From: Dermacoccus nishinomiyaensis
GTDB lineage: Bacteria > Actinomycetota > Actinomycetes > Actinomycetales > Dermatophilaceae
Direction of reading: 5' to 3'
Length of the DNA: 64,000 nt
Assembly: GCF_900447535.1 (NCBI RefSeq)
Contig: NZ_UFXX01000001.1
Span: 496,001 to 560,000 of the forward strand
Shown here: piece after piece, positions 18,515 to 28,638 of the stretch
Position numbering within the stretch: the stretch's first letter is position 1
Layout of the letters: each line of letters begins with the position of its first letter
The notes under the pieces: generated by a model
The model's input: the letters and a program-made list of their open reading frames with translations, nothing else
Told to the model about the DNA's origin: nothing
Databases searched by the model: none
Position numbers and translations under genes: made by a program

Positions 18515-20367
18515 CAGGCTGTCTCCTCCTGTGCGGCGGCGCGGCGGCGGTCGGCGATCGTCACGCGACCGCGGCCCGCGTATGCGGCCTGACGGGCGCC
18601 CAGACGCGCGGGGTCGAGACCGGAGGCGGGGTGGCCGCCACCGAAGAACTTCGTGCGGGCGAGCAGGGCCAGCACCGGGTGGGTGAAGAACATGACGACG
18701 ACGATGTCGATGATCGTCGTGAGACCGAGGGTGAACGCGAACGCCTTGACGGTGCTCTCTGACAGCACGTAGAGCACGGCGGCGGCGAGGAAGTTCACCG
18801 CGTCCGAGATGATGATGGTGCGCTTCGCGCGCGTCCATCCCGTCTCGACGGCGGCCCGCAATGGCCGTCCGGCGCGCACTTCGTCTCTGACGCGTTCGAA
18901 GTACACGATGAACGAGTCGGCCGTGATGCCGATGGCGACGATGAGGCCGGTGACACCCGCCATCGACAGGCGGAAGTTGTTGAGCGAGCCGAGCAGCGTG
19001 ACGGCGAGGTAGGTCATCGCCGCGGCGACGAGCAGGCTCGCGACGGTGACGAGGCCGAGCGCGCGGTACTGGATGAGCGAGTACAGCACGACGAGGCCGA
19101 AGCCGATGGCTCCCGCGATGAGACCCTTCGTCAGCTGGTCGGAGCCGAGCTGGGGGCTGACCTGGTCGGAGGTGAGTTCCTTGAAGGACATCGGCAGCGC
19201 ACCGAACTTCAGCGAGTCTGCGAGCAGCTTGCCGCTCGACTCGGTGAAGCCACCGGTGATCTTCGCCTGACCGTCCGTCAGCGGGGCCTGCACGGTCGGC
19301 GCCGAGATCGACTGACCGTCGACGACGATGGCGAAGCGGTTGCGGGGCTGCTCGAGCGGGGCGACGCGACGCGTCACGTTCGCCAGGGCCGTCTTGCCCG
19401 AGCCGTTGAGCGACAGGTTGACCGCGACCTCGCCGGTCTGGTTGCCCTGCTGGTTCGTGTCGAGGCCGCTGCTCGCGTCCGTCAGCTGCGAACCCTTGAT
19501 CTCGACCGGGCCGAGGAGCAGCTTCTCGTTGCCCTCCTTCGCGCACATGACGGTCGGCTTGTTGTCAGGGGCGGCCGCGGCCACCTCCTGGTAGGCCGGG
19601 GTGCAGGCGTAGAGCTGCAGCAGCTGGTTGTACGTCGTCGACGGGGTCGCGATACCGGCCTTGACCCAGACCGAGTCGACCTTCTCGTTTCCCCACGCCG
19701 GGTCGCTCGCGTTGGCCGGGCCGGCGGTCTTGAATGCGGCCGGCAGTCGGTCCTTCGAACTGGACGACGGTGACGACGAGGCCGAGCTCGACGCAGAACC
19801 CGAAGCGGAGGCCGATGAAGACGGTGACGCGGACGCCGAGCCGGAGGCGCCGTTCTTGGCGGCGTTCGAGGGGTTGACGACCTCGGGCAGGCGATACGGC
19901 GAGGTACCCGTCGTGCTGCCCTGCGCGGCGGCGATGACTGCGCGGAAGTTGAGCTGCGAGCTGCGCGAGAGCGAGTCGAGCACCTGCTGGCTGGGGTTTC
20001 CGGGGATGGAGACGACGATGTCCTTCTCCCCCAGCGTCGTCACCTCCGCCTCGGACGTGCCGGTGGCGTCGACGCGGTTGCGGATGATGTCGACGGCTTG
20101 CTTGACCTGGCTCGAGTTGACGCTCTTGCCGCCTGTGACGACCGGTTCGAGGACGACGGTGCGCCCACCTTCGAGGTCGAGCCCCAGCTTCGGTGTCCAA
20201 TGTCCCGTCGCAGCGATGCCACCGACGAGGACGAGGAACAGGGCGAGAAGCACGGCCAAGCCACGCTTGGGGTTGGTGTGCTTCGGCTTCTTGCGCGCCG
20301 CGGGGCGGTTCGAATCGACCGCATAACGGTTCTCGTCGGCGCGCTCGGCGCCTGCGGGCGTGCTCAT
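18514..20367 (-). CDS. secD: Protein translocase subunit SecD
   Basis: 617 residues. One N-terminal membrane helix (about 36-55), the PKLGLDLEGGRTVVLE D1 motif at 59-74, a large P1 domain, and five C-terminal helices containing GITADSFIVYFERVRDE. A run of about 30 nearly pure Ser/Ala/Gly residues (175-205) interrupts the P1 region and is likely a flexible extracytoplasmic linker. The protein partners SecF and YajC in the Sec complex. The start overlaps the yajC stop (ATGA). Confidence 0.95.
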   Translation of the reverse strand: MSTPAGAERADENRYAVDSNRPAARKKPKHTNPKRGLAVLLALFLVLVGGIAATGHWTPKLGLDLEGGRTVVLEPVVTGGKSVNSSQVKQAVDIIRNRVDATGTSEAEVTTLGEKDIVVSIPGNPSQQVLDSLSRSSQLNFRAVIAAAQGSTTGTSPYRLPEVVNPSNAAKNGASGSASASPSSSASASGSASSSASSSPSSSSKDRLPAAFKTAGPANASDPAWGNEKVDSVWVKAGIATPSTTYNQLLQLYACTPAYQEVAAAAPDNKPTVMCAKEGNEKLLLGPVEIKGSQLTDASSGLDTNQQGNQTGEVAVNLSLNGSGKTALANVTRRVAPLEQPRNRFAIVVDGQSISAPTVQAPLTDGQAKITGGFTESSGKLLADSLKFGALPMSFKELTSDQVSPQLGSDQLTKGLIAGAIGFGLVVLYSLIQYRALGLVTVASLLVAAAMTYLAVTLLGSLNNFRLSMAGVTGLIVAIGITADSFIVYFERVRDEVRAGRPLRAAVETGWTRAKRTIIISDAVNFLAAAVLYVLSESTVKAFAFTLGLTTIIDIVVVMFFTHPVLALLARTKFFGGGHPASGLDPARLGARQAAYAGRGRVTIADRRRAAAQEETA

Positions 20368-20681
20368 CGACCCTTCTCCATCTCGTCGGGGGCTGCGGGC
20401 AGCAGGGCCCGACGATCGAACCTCACCACGGTGCCGGGGGCGATCTCGAGGTGTCCACTGACGTCGTCGAGTTCGCGCAGCGTGCCGAACAGCCCACTCG
20501 TCGTGCGCACCTCGTCACCGACGCGAAGCGCGGCCTGCGCGCGCATCGTCGCCTGGGAGCGCCGACGCTGCGTGAAGAACATCAGCGCGAGCAGGAGGAA
20601 GGGCAGCAGCACGAGCAGGATCGGGAAGCCCGAGCTTCCCGCCTGCGACTCGGCGACCAGGTACGGCATGTGGGTCCTCAC
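20364..20681 (-). CDS. yajC: Preprotein translocase subunit YajC
   Basis: 105 residues. A single membrane helix (about 18-36, ILLVLLPFLLLALMFF) is followed by the YajC signature RRRSQ and a cytoplasmic domain with VGDEVRTTSGLFGTL. It accompanies SecDF. The second Met (residue 5) is an alternative start. It begins the yajC-secD-secF unit, 72 bp after ruvB on the same strand, so it may be transcribed from ruvCAB as well as its own promoter. Confidence 0.92.
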   Translation of the reverse strand: MRTHMPYLVAESQAGSSGFPILLVLLPFLLLALMFFTQRRRSQATMRAQAALRVGDEVRTTSGLFGTLRELDDVSGHLEIAPGTVVRFDRRALLPAAPDEMEKGR

Positions 20682-20753
20682 GTCAGATCTCGAAGCGCCT
20701 CGCGCGCTCTCACCGGTGCGCGGTGCGCGGACTCGAGCGGTGGCCGCACCACC

Positions 20754-21848
20754 CTACCCGGTGAAACGTCCGCCCCCGTCGTCGGTGTCGCGCTGAAATG
20801 TCTCGGTGAAGTGCCCGTCCGGCGGGCGCAGCCCGAGGTGCGTCCACGCCCGCGGTGACGCGGCACGCCCACGCGGCGTGCGGATCATGTAGCCCTCGCG
20901 CACGAGATACGGCTCGGCCACCGTCTCGACCGTGTCGGGTTCTTCACCGACGGCGACGGCCAACGTCGACAGCCCGACCGGCCCACCCCCGAAGCGTCGG
21001 CACAGGGCTTCGAGCACCGCGCGGTCGAGGCGATCGAGGCCGTCGTCGTCGACGTCGAACAGCTCGAGCGCGGCACGCGCGGACGTCAGGTCGACGACGT
21101 GGCGCCCGTGCACCTGCGCGTAGTCACGCACCCGGCGCAGCAGCCGGTTGGCGATGCGCGGCGTGCCGCGGGAGCGGCCGGCGATCTCGGTGATGCCCTC
21201 ACGTGTCGCGGGTACGCCGAGCAGGTCGGCGTTGCGGGCGAGGATGTCGGCGAGGTCGGCCGCGTCGTAGTAGTCGAGATGGCCGGTGAAGCCGAAGCGG
21301 TCGCGCAGTGGCGCCGGCAGCAGACCGGCGCGCGTCGTCGCACCGACGACGGTGAAGCGCGGCAGCTCGAGGGGGATCGCGGTGGCCCCTGGGCCCTTGC
21401 CGACGATGACGTCGACCCGGAAGTCCTCCATCGCGAGGTAGAGCATCTCCTCCGCGGGGCGGGCCATGCGGTGGATCTCGTCGAGGAAGAGCACCTCCCC
21501 CTCGTTGAGCGAGCTCAGGATGGCGGCCAGGTCACCGGCGTGCTGGATGGCAGGGCCGCTCGTGATGCGGATGGGCGCCTCGAGCTCACTCGCGACGATC
21601 ATCGCGAGCGACGTCTTGCCCAGGCCGGGCGGGCCGGAGAACAGGATGTGGTCGGGCGGCGTCGCTCGGCGCCGTGCCGCCTCGATGACGAGGCTCAACT
21701 GCTCGCGCACGCGTGGCTGCCCGGGGAAATCGGCCAGCTTCTTCGGCCGCAGGGCCGCTTCGAGCTGCTGCTCGTCCTCGGTGCCGTTGGGGTCGACGAG
21801 GCGCGGCGAGACGTCGGCGCTGTGGTCCTCGAAGTGGGACGGGCTCAT
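20754..21848 (-). CDS. ruvB: Holliday junction branch migration helicase RuvB
   Basis: 364 residues. Walker [12 protein letters not shown], Walker [10 protein letters not shown], sensor [18 protein letters not shown] and a C-terminal winged helix are all present. RuvB hexamers, loaded by RuvA, drive branch migration of Holliday junctions. ATGA overlap with the ruvA stop shows a coupled ruvC-ruvA-ruvB operon. Confidence 0.96.
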   Translation of the reverse strand: MSPSHFEDHSADVSPRLVDPNGTEDEQQLEAALRPKKLADFPGQPRVREQLSLVIEAARRRATPPDHILFSGPPGLGKTSLAMIVASELEAPIRITSGPAIQHAGDLAAILSSLNEGEVLFLDEIHRMARPAEEMLYLAMEDFRVDVIVGKGPGATAIPLELPRFTVVGATTRAGLLPAPLRDRFGFTGHLDYYDAADLADILARNADLLGVPATREGITEIAGRSRGTPRIANRLLRRVRDYAQVHGRHVVDLTSARAALELFDVDDDGLDRLDRAVLEALCRRFGGGPVGLSTLAVAVGEEPDTVETVAEPYLVREGYMIRTPRGRAASPRAWTHLGLRPPDGHFTETFQRDTDDGGGRFTG

Positions 21849-22450
21849 CGGCCCAGCTCGCGCAGCGCCAGCCGGAGCACGGTGGGCGTGTTCGCGCCCT
21901 CGGCCTCAGGACGGGCAGCCACCTTGGCGACGGCGTCCTCGGCCTGTTTGGCGCTCCAGCCGAGCCCGATGAGCGCCTCGGCGACCTGGTCGTCACCCGC
22001 AGTGGCCGGGACGACGGCCTGGGGCGCCGCCTCCCCGCCGCCACCACTGACGGAGACGACCTTGTCCCGCAGTTCGAGGACGATGCGCTCGGCACCCTTC
22101 TTGCCGATGCCGGGCACCTTCGTCAGCGCCCTGACGTCGCCGCCCGCGATCGCGGTGGCGAGCTGCTGCGGCGGGTGCACGGCGAGCATCGCGAGGGCGA
22201 GACGCGGCCCCACGCCACTGACCGTCTGGACCTGCTCGAACAGGGCCCGTTCGTCGTCGTCGGCGAAGCCGAAGAGTGTCAGCGAATCCTCACGCACGAC
22301 CAGGGACGTCGCGAGGCGCATCGACTCCCCCGGGCGTGCCGCGGCGGCGGTTGCCGGCGTCGTGTGGACGAGCAGACCCACGCCACCGACCTCGACGACG
22401 ACACTGTCGAGACGGGCGGTGAGCACCTCACCGGTGAGGCTGGCGATCAT
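21845..22450 (-). CDS. ruvA: Holliday junction branch migration protein RuvA
   Basis: 201 residues. Domain I is an OB fold ([21 protein letters not shown]), domain II has the helix-hairpin-helix pair [13 protein letters not shown] and [16 protein letters not shown], and a flexible linker leads to the C-terminal RuvB-binding domain with [16 protein letters not shown]. It binds the four-way junction and recruits RuvB. The start overlaps the ruvC stop by four bases. Confidence 0.96.
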   Translation of the reverse strand: MIASLTGEVLTARLDSVVVEVGGVGLLVHTTPATAAAARPGESMRLATSLVVREDSLTLFGFADDDERALFEQVQTVSGVGPRLALAMLAVHPPQQLATAIAGGDVRALTKVPGIGKKGAERIVLELRDKVVSVSGGGGEAAPQAVVPATAGDDQVAEALIGLGWSAKQAEDAVAKVAARPEAEGANTPTVLRLALRELGR

Positions 22451-23106
22451 GGGCGAACTCCCCTGTTGGCGGGTCGAGTGGCAGGCGCGCTCTGGGACGC
22501 GGCACCGAGGGCGTCACGGTATGTCTTGCTCGCCGAGCGGGAACGTCGCGCCGCGGCAGCCGCAGCCTGCCGGTACGCGACGGCGGCCGGCGCTGCCGAC
22601 GCTCCGTCAGCGCTCGCACCCCGGCGCGCCAACCCGCCACCGCGCCAGTGATGACAGATGGCGAGGGCGAGCGCGTCGGCGGCGTCGGCCGGTCTGGGAG
22701 CGGCCTCGAGGCCGAGGATGCGCGTCACCATCGTCGTCACCTGCGCCTTGTCGGCGCGCCCGTTACCCGTCACCGCCGCCTTGACCTCCGAGGGCGTGTG
22801 CAGCCCGAGCGGCAGGCCGCGTTCAGCCGCGGCGAGCATCGGGACGGCCGACGCCTGCGCGGTGCCCATGATCGTCGAGACGTCGTGGCGCGCGAACATC
22901 CGCTCGACGGCGACCGCATCGGGGTGGGTGCGCTCGAACACGGCGTCCAGTTCGACGCGCAACTCGTGGAGGCGTTCGTGCAACGGCAGGTCTGCCGAGG
23001 TACGGATGACCCCCACCGTCACGATCTGCAACGTCGAGCCCTGGCCCGTCGCGACGACGCCCACGCCGCAGCGCGTCAGACCGGGGTCGACAGCGAGCAC
23101 CCGCAC
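22447..23106 (-). CDS. ruvC: Crossover junction endodeoxyribonuclease RuvC
   Basis: 219 residues from the GTG at 23106. The first catalytic Asp is in [14 protein letters not shown]; Glu appears in [16 protein letters not shown] and the C-terminal Asp pair in [16 protein letters not shown]. It resolves Holliday junctions by paired nicks. GGAGG lies 6 nt before this GTG, which decides against longer upstream frames. A tail of about 60 Ala/Arg-rich residues follows the catalytic core. A LexA-type box sits about 45 bp upstream. Confidence 0.93.
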   Translation of the reverse strand: MRVLAVDPGLTRCGVGVVATGQGSTLQIVTVGVIRTSADLPLHERLHELRVELDAVFERTHPDAVAVERMFARHDVSTIMGTAQASAVPMLAAAERGLPLGLHTPSEVKAAVTGNGRADKAQVTTMVTRILGLEAAPRPADAADALALAICHHWRGGGLARRGASADGASAAPAAVAYRQAAAAAARRSRSASKTYRDALGAASQSAPATRPANRGVRP

Positions 23107-23148
23107 GTCACACCTCCGGCCTCGACGGGTGCGAACGACGCACCCGAT

Positions 23149-23162
23149 AGAACACTTGTTCG
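23149..23162. promoter_or_regulatory. LexA-type SOS box upstream of ruvCAB
   Basis: The palindrome GAAC-ACTT-GTTC (flanked A/G) matches the GAAC-N4-GTTC core of the actinobacterial and Gram-positive LexA box. It lies about 45 bp before the ruvC start. SOS control of ruvCAB is known in mycobacteria; control here is inferred from the match. Confidence 0.65.
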
Positions 23163-23184
23163 CATCCACCGTACCCGATGCACG

Positions 23185-23216
23185 CGACGGCCGTGCCCCG
23201 CGGGGCACGGCCGTCG
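23185..23216 (-). terminator. Hairpin after yebC
   Basis: A 32-bp perfect palindrome (CGACGGCCGTGCCCCG and its complement) starting 22 bp after the yebC stop and ahead of the ruvC promoter. It probably separates the two transcription units. Confidence 0.65.
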
Positions 23217-23238
23217 ATCACTCACGGAACGACCGGGA

Positions 23239-24012
23239 TCAGTCCTCGGCGTCCAGTTCGGCGAGAACCTCATCAGAGACCTGGCCGTTGGCAAAGACGT
23301 TCTGCACGTCGTCCGAGTCCTCGAGGGCCTCGATGACGCGGAACATCTTCTTCGCGCCGTCCTTGTCGAGCGGCACCTCCATCGACGGCACGAACGACGC
23401 CTCGGCCGAGTCGTAGTCGATGCCGGCGGCCTGCAGCGCCTCACGCACGCCGACGAAGTCACCCGCCTCGGACACGATCTCGAAAGATTCGCCGAGGTCG
23501 TTGACATCCTCCGCGCCCGCTTCGAGCACGATCTCGAGCAGCGCGTCCTCCGTCGTGTCGGGCTTGTCGCCCTGCGCCTTCGGGACGATGACGATGCCCT
23601 TGCGGTTGAACAGGTAGGCGACCGAACCGGAGTCCGCCATCGAGCCACCGTTCTTCTGCAACGCGGTGCGGACCTCGGCGACGGCGCGGTTCTTGTTGTC
23701 CGTCAGGCACTCGATGAGCAGCGCGACGCCACCGGGCGCGTAGCCCTCGTACGTGAGGGCCTGGTACTCGGCGCCACCGGCCTCGGCGCCCGAGCCGCGC
23801 TTGACGGCGCGGTCGATGTTGTCGTTGGGCACCGACGACTTCTTCGCCTTCTGGATGGCGTCGTACAGCGTCGGGTTGCCCGTCGGGTCACCGCCGCCGG
23901 AGCGGGCCGCGACCTCGATGTTCTTGATCAGCTTCGCGAACAGCTTGCCGCGCTTGGCGTCGATCGCAGCCTTCTTGTGCTTCGTCGTCGCCCACTTGGA
24001 GTGACCGCTCAT
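23239..24012 (-). CDS. yebC: YebC/PmpR family transcriptional/translation-associated protein
   Basis: 257 residues from the ATG at 24012, where the near-invariant family N-terminus [19 protein letters not shown] begins. Later hallmarks are [19 protein letters not shown] and [22 protein letters not shown]. The protein has been described as a transcription regulator and, in other bacteria, as a factor acting on stalled ribosomes. It lies between pdxT and ruvC as in mycobacteria (Rv2603c). Separated from pdxT by 136 bp without a recognisable gene. Confidence 0.94.
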   Translation of the reverse strand: MSGHSKWATTKHKKAAIDAKRGKLFAKLIKNIEVAARSGGGDPTGNPTLYDAIQKAKKSSVPNDNIDRAVKRGSGAEAGGAEYQALTYEGYAPGGVALLIECLTDNKNRAVAEVRTALQKNGGSMADSGSVAYLFNRKGIVIVPKAQGDKPDTTEDALLEIVLEAGAEDVNDLGESFEIVSEAGDFVGVREALQAAGIDYDSAEASFVPSMEVPLDKDGAKKMFRVIEALEDSDDVQNVFANGQVSDEVLAELDAED

Positions 24013-24148
24013 GTCTGCCTCTCGGATGCTCGTGCTGCCGTGCTCGAACACGCCCGATGCGGGGCGCGGGGCGAACGCGACGGCAGATGGGCGCGCTCGC
24101 TCGGATCGCGGGCCAGTCTAGCGCCGTCGCGAGCCGCGGCCCCAGTCG

Positions 24149-24766
24149 TCATCCGAGAGCGTGCCCGACCATGCGCACGAACAGGGCATGGACGCGCACG
24201 TCGTTCGTCACCTCCGGGTGGAACGACGTGGCGAGCAGATTGCCCTGACGCACGGCGACGACGGCCTCACCGCCCGTCGGCAGCGCAACGCTGGAGAGCA
24301 CCTCGACGCCGGCGTCGACCTCCTCGACCCAGGGCGCGCGGATGAACACCGCCCGCACCGGGCCGCCGTCCACGCCGTCGACGGTGACGTCCGCCTCGAA
24401 CGAGGCGACCTGACGACCGAACGCGTTGCGCCGCACCGTGACGTCGAGCCCGCCGAGCGTCTGCTGACCCGCCGCCCCGTCGAGGATCCGATCGGCGAGC
24501 AGGATCATGCCGGCGCACGAGCCGTAGGCCGGCATCCCCGCGGCGATGCGTTCGCGCAGCGGTTCGAGGAGGTCTCCCTGAGCGATGAGGCGCATCATGA
24601 CCGTCGACTCCCCGCCGGGGATGACGAGTGCGTCGACGTTCGCAAGATCCGCGGCACGACGAACGCGCACGGCATGCGCGCCGACGTCCTCCAGCATGCG
24701 GACGTGCTCGACGACGTCGCCCTGCACCGCGAGCACCCCGATGACGATCCGTGGCGTTGATTCCAT
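24149..24766 (-). CDS. pdxT: Pyridoxal 5'-phosphate synthase glutaminase subunit PdxT
   Basis: 205 residues. A class I glutamine amidotransferase fold with [13 protein letters not shown] at the N-terminus, IPGGEST, catalytic Cys in [11 protein letters not shown] and the His/Glu of [11 protein letters not shown]. It supplies ammonia to PdxS for vitamin B6 synthesis. Unusually, kup stands between it and pdxS. No Shine-Dalgarno sequence is visible; TAGGGT ends 7 nt before the ATG, suggesting a leaderless mRNA. Confidence 0.95.
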   Translation of the reverse strand: MESTPRIVIGVLAVQGDVVEHVRMLEDVGAHAVRVRRAADLANVDALVIPGGESTVMMRLIAQGDLLEPLRERIAAGMPAYGSCAGMILLADRILDGAAGQQTLGGLDVTVRRNAFGRQVASFEADVTVDGVDGGPVRAVFIRAPWVEEVDAGVEVLSSVALPTGGEAVVAVRQGNLLATSFHPEVTNDVRVHALFVRMVGHALG

Positions 24767-24773
24767 GCCCGCG

Positions 24774-24779
24774 ACCCTA
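24774..24779 (-). promoter_or_regulatory. Candidate -10 box of leaderless pdxT
   Basis: TAGGGT on the minus strand, 7 nt before the pdxT ATG. It occupies the site of an upstream ATG that could be read as the kup start, which argues for the kup GTG at 24842. Confidence 0.4.
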
Positions 24780-24831
24780 TGACACAGGCGTATCTGCTAC
24801 CCGTGTGGCGCGCGCAGGGGCGGTGGCCCCA

Positions 24832-24837
24832 TACTTT
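24832..24837 (+). promoter_or_regulatory. Candidate -10 box of leaderless kup
   Basis: TACTTT ends 4 nt before the GTG at 24842; transcription would begin at or next to the start codon. Inference from spacing only. Confidence 0.35.
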
Positions 24838-24841
24838 CCGG

Positions 24842-26782
24842 GTGAGTACTGAAGCGAGCGTGACGAGCGAGGGCGCGTCCACCCCCGAGTCGAACCCCGG
24901 CGGCCATGCCAAGAAGGGCATGGCCGCGCTCATGCTCGGCGCCCTGGGCGTCGTCTTCGGTGATATCGGCACCAGTCCGCTGTACTCGGTGCAGAGCGTC
25001 TTCAACGTCGACCACAACGCCGTCGTCGCCAACGAGAGCGACATCTACGGCGTCATCTCCTGGATGTTCTGGGCACTCACCATCATCGTGACGATCAAGT
25101 ACGTCCTGTTCGTCCTGCGCGCCGACAACGACGGCGAGGGCGGCATCATGGCGCTCGCCGCGCTCGTGCGACAGGGCGTGCCCAAGGGCGGCAAACGCTG
25201 GGGCATCGTCATGATCCTCGGTGTCATCGGCGCGTCCCTGTTCTTCGGCGACAGCGTCATCACGCCGGCGATCTCCGTCATGTCGGCCATCGAAGGTCTC
25301 GAGACGGTGCATGAAGGGCTCACCGAGTACGTCGTCCCCATCGGCGCGATCGTCATCACAGCGCTGTTCTTCATCCAGCAGAAGGGCACGGACGCCGTCG
25401 GCAAGTTCTTCGGCCCCGTCATGATCGTCTGGTTCGTCACCCTCGCCGCGCTCGGCGTCAACCAGATCGTCCGCGACCCGGAGATCTTCCGAGCACTGCT
25501 GCCGACGTACGCGGGCAGCTTCGTCATCGGCCACCCCTTCATCGCGTTCGTCGCGGCCGGCTCGATCGTCCTGTGCGTGACGGGCGCCGAGGCACTGTAC
25601 GCCGACATGGGCCACTTCGGTCGCGCGCCGATCACGCGCGCCTGGTTCGTGCTCGTCTTCCCCGCCCTCATCCTCAACTACATGGGGCAGGGCTCGCTCA
25701 TCCTCAGCGACCCGAAGAACATCTCCAACCCGTTCTTCCTGCTCGCCCCCGAATGGGCCAAGCTCCCCCTCGTCATCCTCGCGACCGCGGCCACCGTCAT
25801 CGCCTCGCAGGCCGTCATCTCCGGCGCGTTCTCCGTCGCCCGCCAAGCGGAGCGCTCCGGCTACCTGCCGCGCATGACGGTGCGTCACACCGGCGAGGAG
25901 GAAGAGGGCCAGATCTACATCCCCGGCGTCAACTGGGTGCTGTTCATCGGCGTCATAACGCTGCTGCTCGCGTTCCGCAGCTCCGAGAAACTCGCCGTCG
26001 CCTACGGCCTCGCCGTGACGGGCACGTTCCTCATGACGACGACACTGTTCCTCGTCTACGCGCAGAGCACGCTCAAGTGGCCCAAGTGGCGCCTGGTCCT
26101 CCTCGGCTTCTTCCTCTACCTGTTCGAGGGGATCTTCTTCACCGCGAACGTCGCGAAACTGTTCCACGGCGGTTGGCTGCCCGTCGTCATCGCCTGCGGC
26201 ATCGGCCTGTCGATGCTGACGTGGCAGAAGGGCCGCGACATCGTCGCGCGCCGCCGCCACGACATCGAAGGCCCCCTCGACGACTTCGTGCGCTCCGCCC
26301 GCTGCGGTGACCTGCGCGAGGTCCCCGGCACCGCCGTGTTCCTCCACCCCGACCGGACGACGACGCCGCTCGCCATGCGTGAGAACGCCAACTTCAACCA
26401 CGTCATCCACGAGAACGTCTTCATCGTCACGACGAAGAGCGCCAACGTGCCGCACATCGCACCGGAGGACACCGTCGTACTCGACCACCTCGGCAACGAC
26501 TACGACCGCATCACCCACCTGACGCTGCGCTACGGCTTCCAGGACGACCAGGACGTGCCCGCCGCCCTGCGCATCGCCGCCGACCAAGGCGTCGACATCG
26601 ACCCCGACACCGCCTACTACTTCGTCTCCGAGATCGGCCTCATCGACGCAGGCCGCCCCGGCATGTCGAAGCTCCGCAAACTGCTGTTCATGGCGATGAG
26701 CCACAACGCCGCCGTCCCCGCCGACTACTTCCGCCTCCCCAAGGAACGGACGGTGATGATGGGGGCTCAGATCCTTCTCTGA
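24842..26782 (+). CDS. kup: Kup-type potassium uptake transporter
   Basis: 646 residues from the GTG at 24842. The family N-terminus LGVVFGDIGTSPLYSVQ is at about residue 33; about twelve membrane segments follow (for example FIAFVAAGSIVLCVTGAEALYADMGHFG contains the conserved acidic region), then a C-terminal cytoplasmic domain ending SKLRKLLFMAMSHNAA. It takes up K+ probably with H+. An ATG at 24779 would add 21 residues but overlaps the pdxT promoter. The gene sits, in reverse orientation, between pdxT and pdxS. Its stop codon lies inside a 50-bp hairpin. Confidence 0.93.
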   Translation: MSTEASVTSEGASTPESNPGGHAKKGMAALMLGALGVVFGDIGTSPLYSVQSVFNVDHNAVVANESDIYGVISWMFWALTIIVTIKYVLFVLRADNDGEGGIMALAALVRQGVPKGGKRWGIVMILGVIGASLFFGDSVITPAISVMSAIEGLETVHEGLTEYVVPIGAIVITALFFIQQKGTDAVGKFFGPVMIVWFVTLAALGVNQIVRDPEIFRALLPTYAGSFVIGHPFIAFVAAGSIVLCVTGAEALYADMGHFGRAPITRAWFVLVFPALILNYMGQGSLILSDPKNISNPFFLLAPEWAKLPLVILATAATVIASQAVISGAFSVARQAERSGYLPRMTVRHTGEEEEGQIYIPGVNWVLFIGVITLLLAFRSSEKLAVAYGLAVTGTFLMTTTLFLVYAQSTLKWPKWRLVLLGFFLYLFEGIFFTANVAKLFHGGWLPVVIACGIGLSMLTWQKGRDIVARRRHDIEGPLDDFVRSARCGDLREVPGTAVFLHPDRTTTPLAMRENANFNHVIHENVFIVTTKSANVPHIAPEDTVVLDHLGNDYDRITHLTLRYGFQDDQDVPAALRIAADQGVDIDPDTAYYFVSEIGLIDAGRPGMSKLRKLLFMAMSHNAAVPADYFRLPKERTVMMGAQILL

Positions 26783-26813
26783 TCCGCGAGCGGATCAGAG
26801 AAGGATCTGAGCC
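26764..26813 (+). terminator. Perfect 24-bp-stem hairpin containing the kup stop codon
   Basis: Two arms of 24 bp (GGCTCAGATCCTTCTC... and its complement) meet around GA, with no mismatch. The kup stop codon (26780-26782) and its last five codons form part of the left arm. No T-tract follows. It probably ends kup transcription and shields the 3' end. Confidence 0.7.
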
Positions 26814-26846
26814 GTTCTCCCCGCGTGCTGTCGCACCGAATGAGCA

Positions 26847-26880
26847 CGTGTCCGGGGCGAGCTTGCGAGCCCCGGACACG
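26847..26880 (-). terminator. Hairpin after pdxS
   Basis: 12-bp perfect arms (CGTGTCCGGGGC and complement) around a 10-nt loop, 28 bp after the pdxS stop on the minus strand. Together with the neighbouring kup hairpin it insulates the convergent pair. Confidence 0.65.
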
Positions 26881-26908
26881 GCGAACCGGAAGACGAGCCG
26901 AGGAATTA

Positions 26909-27817
<909 letters not shown>

Positions 27818-27978
27818 GTGTTCGTCCCTCTTTCTGATGGGCGCCGCGGATGCGACGCGAGAGCCCACGCTAGCCCCGAGACGGGCATGAAGGAGACAGA
27901 TGATCGTCGATGGCAGCTACCGGCCACGGCATGATGGGGCCGACGACGCCAGCCCGAACACGGCTGCTCCGGCAGAAA

Positions 27979-28638
27979 TCAGCGCCACGCGTCGGTGCGA
28001 CCGAGGCCGTGGACGCGGGTGGCAAACGTGACTTCTTCCGGCAGCTGCGTGCGTCCAGCCAGGTGCAACGCCCGGACGATCGCCTTGGCGCGTACGCGAC
28101 GTACGTCGCGTACGGCCTCGTTGTGGAATCGGTAGGCGAGTTCGACGCGATCGCATGCGTCCGCGAGACGCTGACGGGCCCCGTCGTCACCCTCCGCGGG
28201 CGCGCTGCCTGGGACGTCAGGCACGGTGCTGATCGGGCGGCGCCCAGCTGCTTCCGCCCGCGACGCGGCGCCGTCCGTCGCCGACGCGTCACCCACGACG
28301 AGCGCAAGCGTCTGCGTCAGCGCCGTCTCGGCCTGCGCACGCTCGACCGGTACGCCGACCTGTTGCACGTCGTCCGTGATGAGGGCGCCGTCGGCGGCCT
28401 GCAGCGAATCGGCCGCCGACGAGGCGAGCAGCAGCGCGCTCGCCGGGTCGAGAGCGGTGGCCTGCGCGTACTCGGCCGCGGCCTCGGCGCGGCGCACGAG
28501 CTGCGCGTCGAGCGAGGCCAGCGACCCCTCGACGCGAGCGTGCAGCCGGTCGAGGCGCGCTGCGGTGTAGCTGAGATACCAGGCGAGCGCGAGCAACAGC
28601 GCGACGACGACGGCGACGTCGGCCCACACGCCGCTCAT
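27979..28638 (-). CDS. Single-pass membrane protein, distant LemA-like
   Basis: 219 residues from the ATG at 28638. One N-terminal membrane helix (about 5-25, VAVVVALLLALAWYLSY), then an Ala-rich helical region. The C-terminal RFHNEAVRDVRRVRAKAIVRALHL...LPEEVTF resembles the end of LemA proteins (RYYNdaVrdyN...G). LemA function is unknown. In actinobacteria a small membrane protein often sits beside pimA; the start overlaps the pimA stop (ATGA), so it belongs to the PIM operon. The LemA assignment is tentative. Confidence 0.6.
   Translation of the reverse strand: MSGVWADVAVVVALLLALAWYLSYTAARLDRLHARVEGSLASLDAQLVRRAEAAAEYAQATALDPASALLLASSAADSLQAADGALITDDVQQVGVPVERAQAETALTQTLALVVGDASATDGAASRAEAAGRRPISTVPDVPGSAPAEGDDGARQRLADACDRVELAYRFHNEAVRDVRRVRAKAIVRALHLAGRTQLPEEVTFATRVHGLGRTDAWR

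Noticed and set aside
24797-26704. 635-codon frame on the minus strand
   Set aside because: Antisense shadow of kup; His/Asp/Glu-rich repeats without any recognisable domain.
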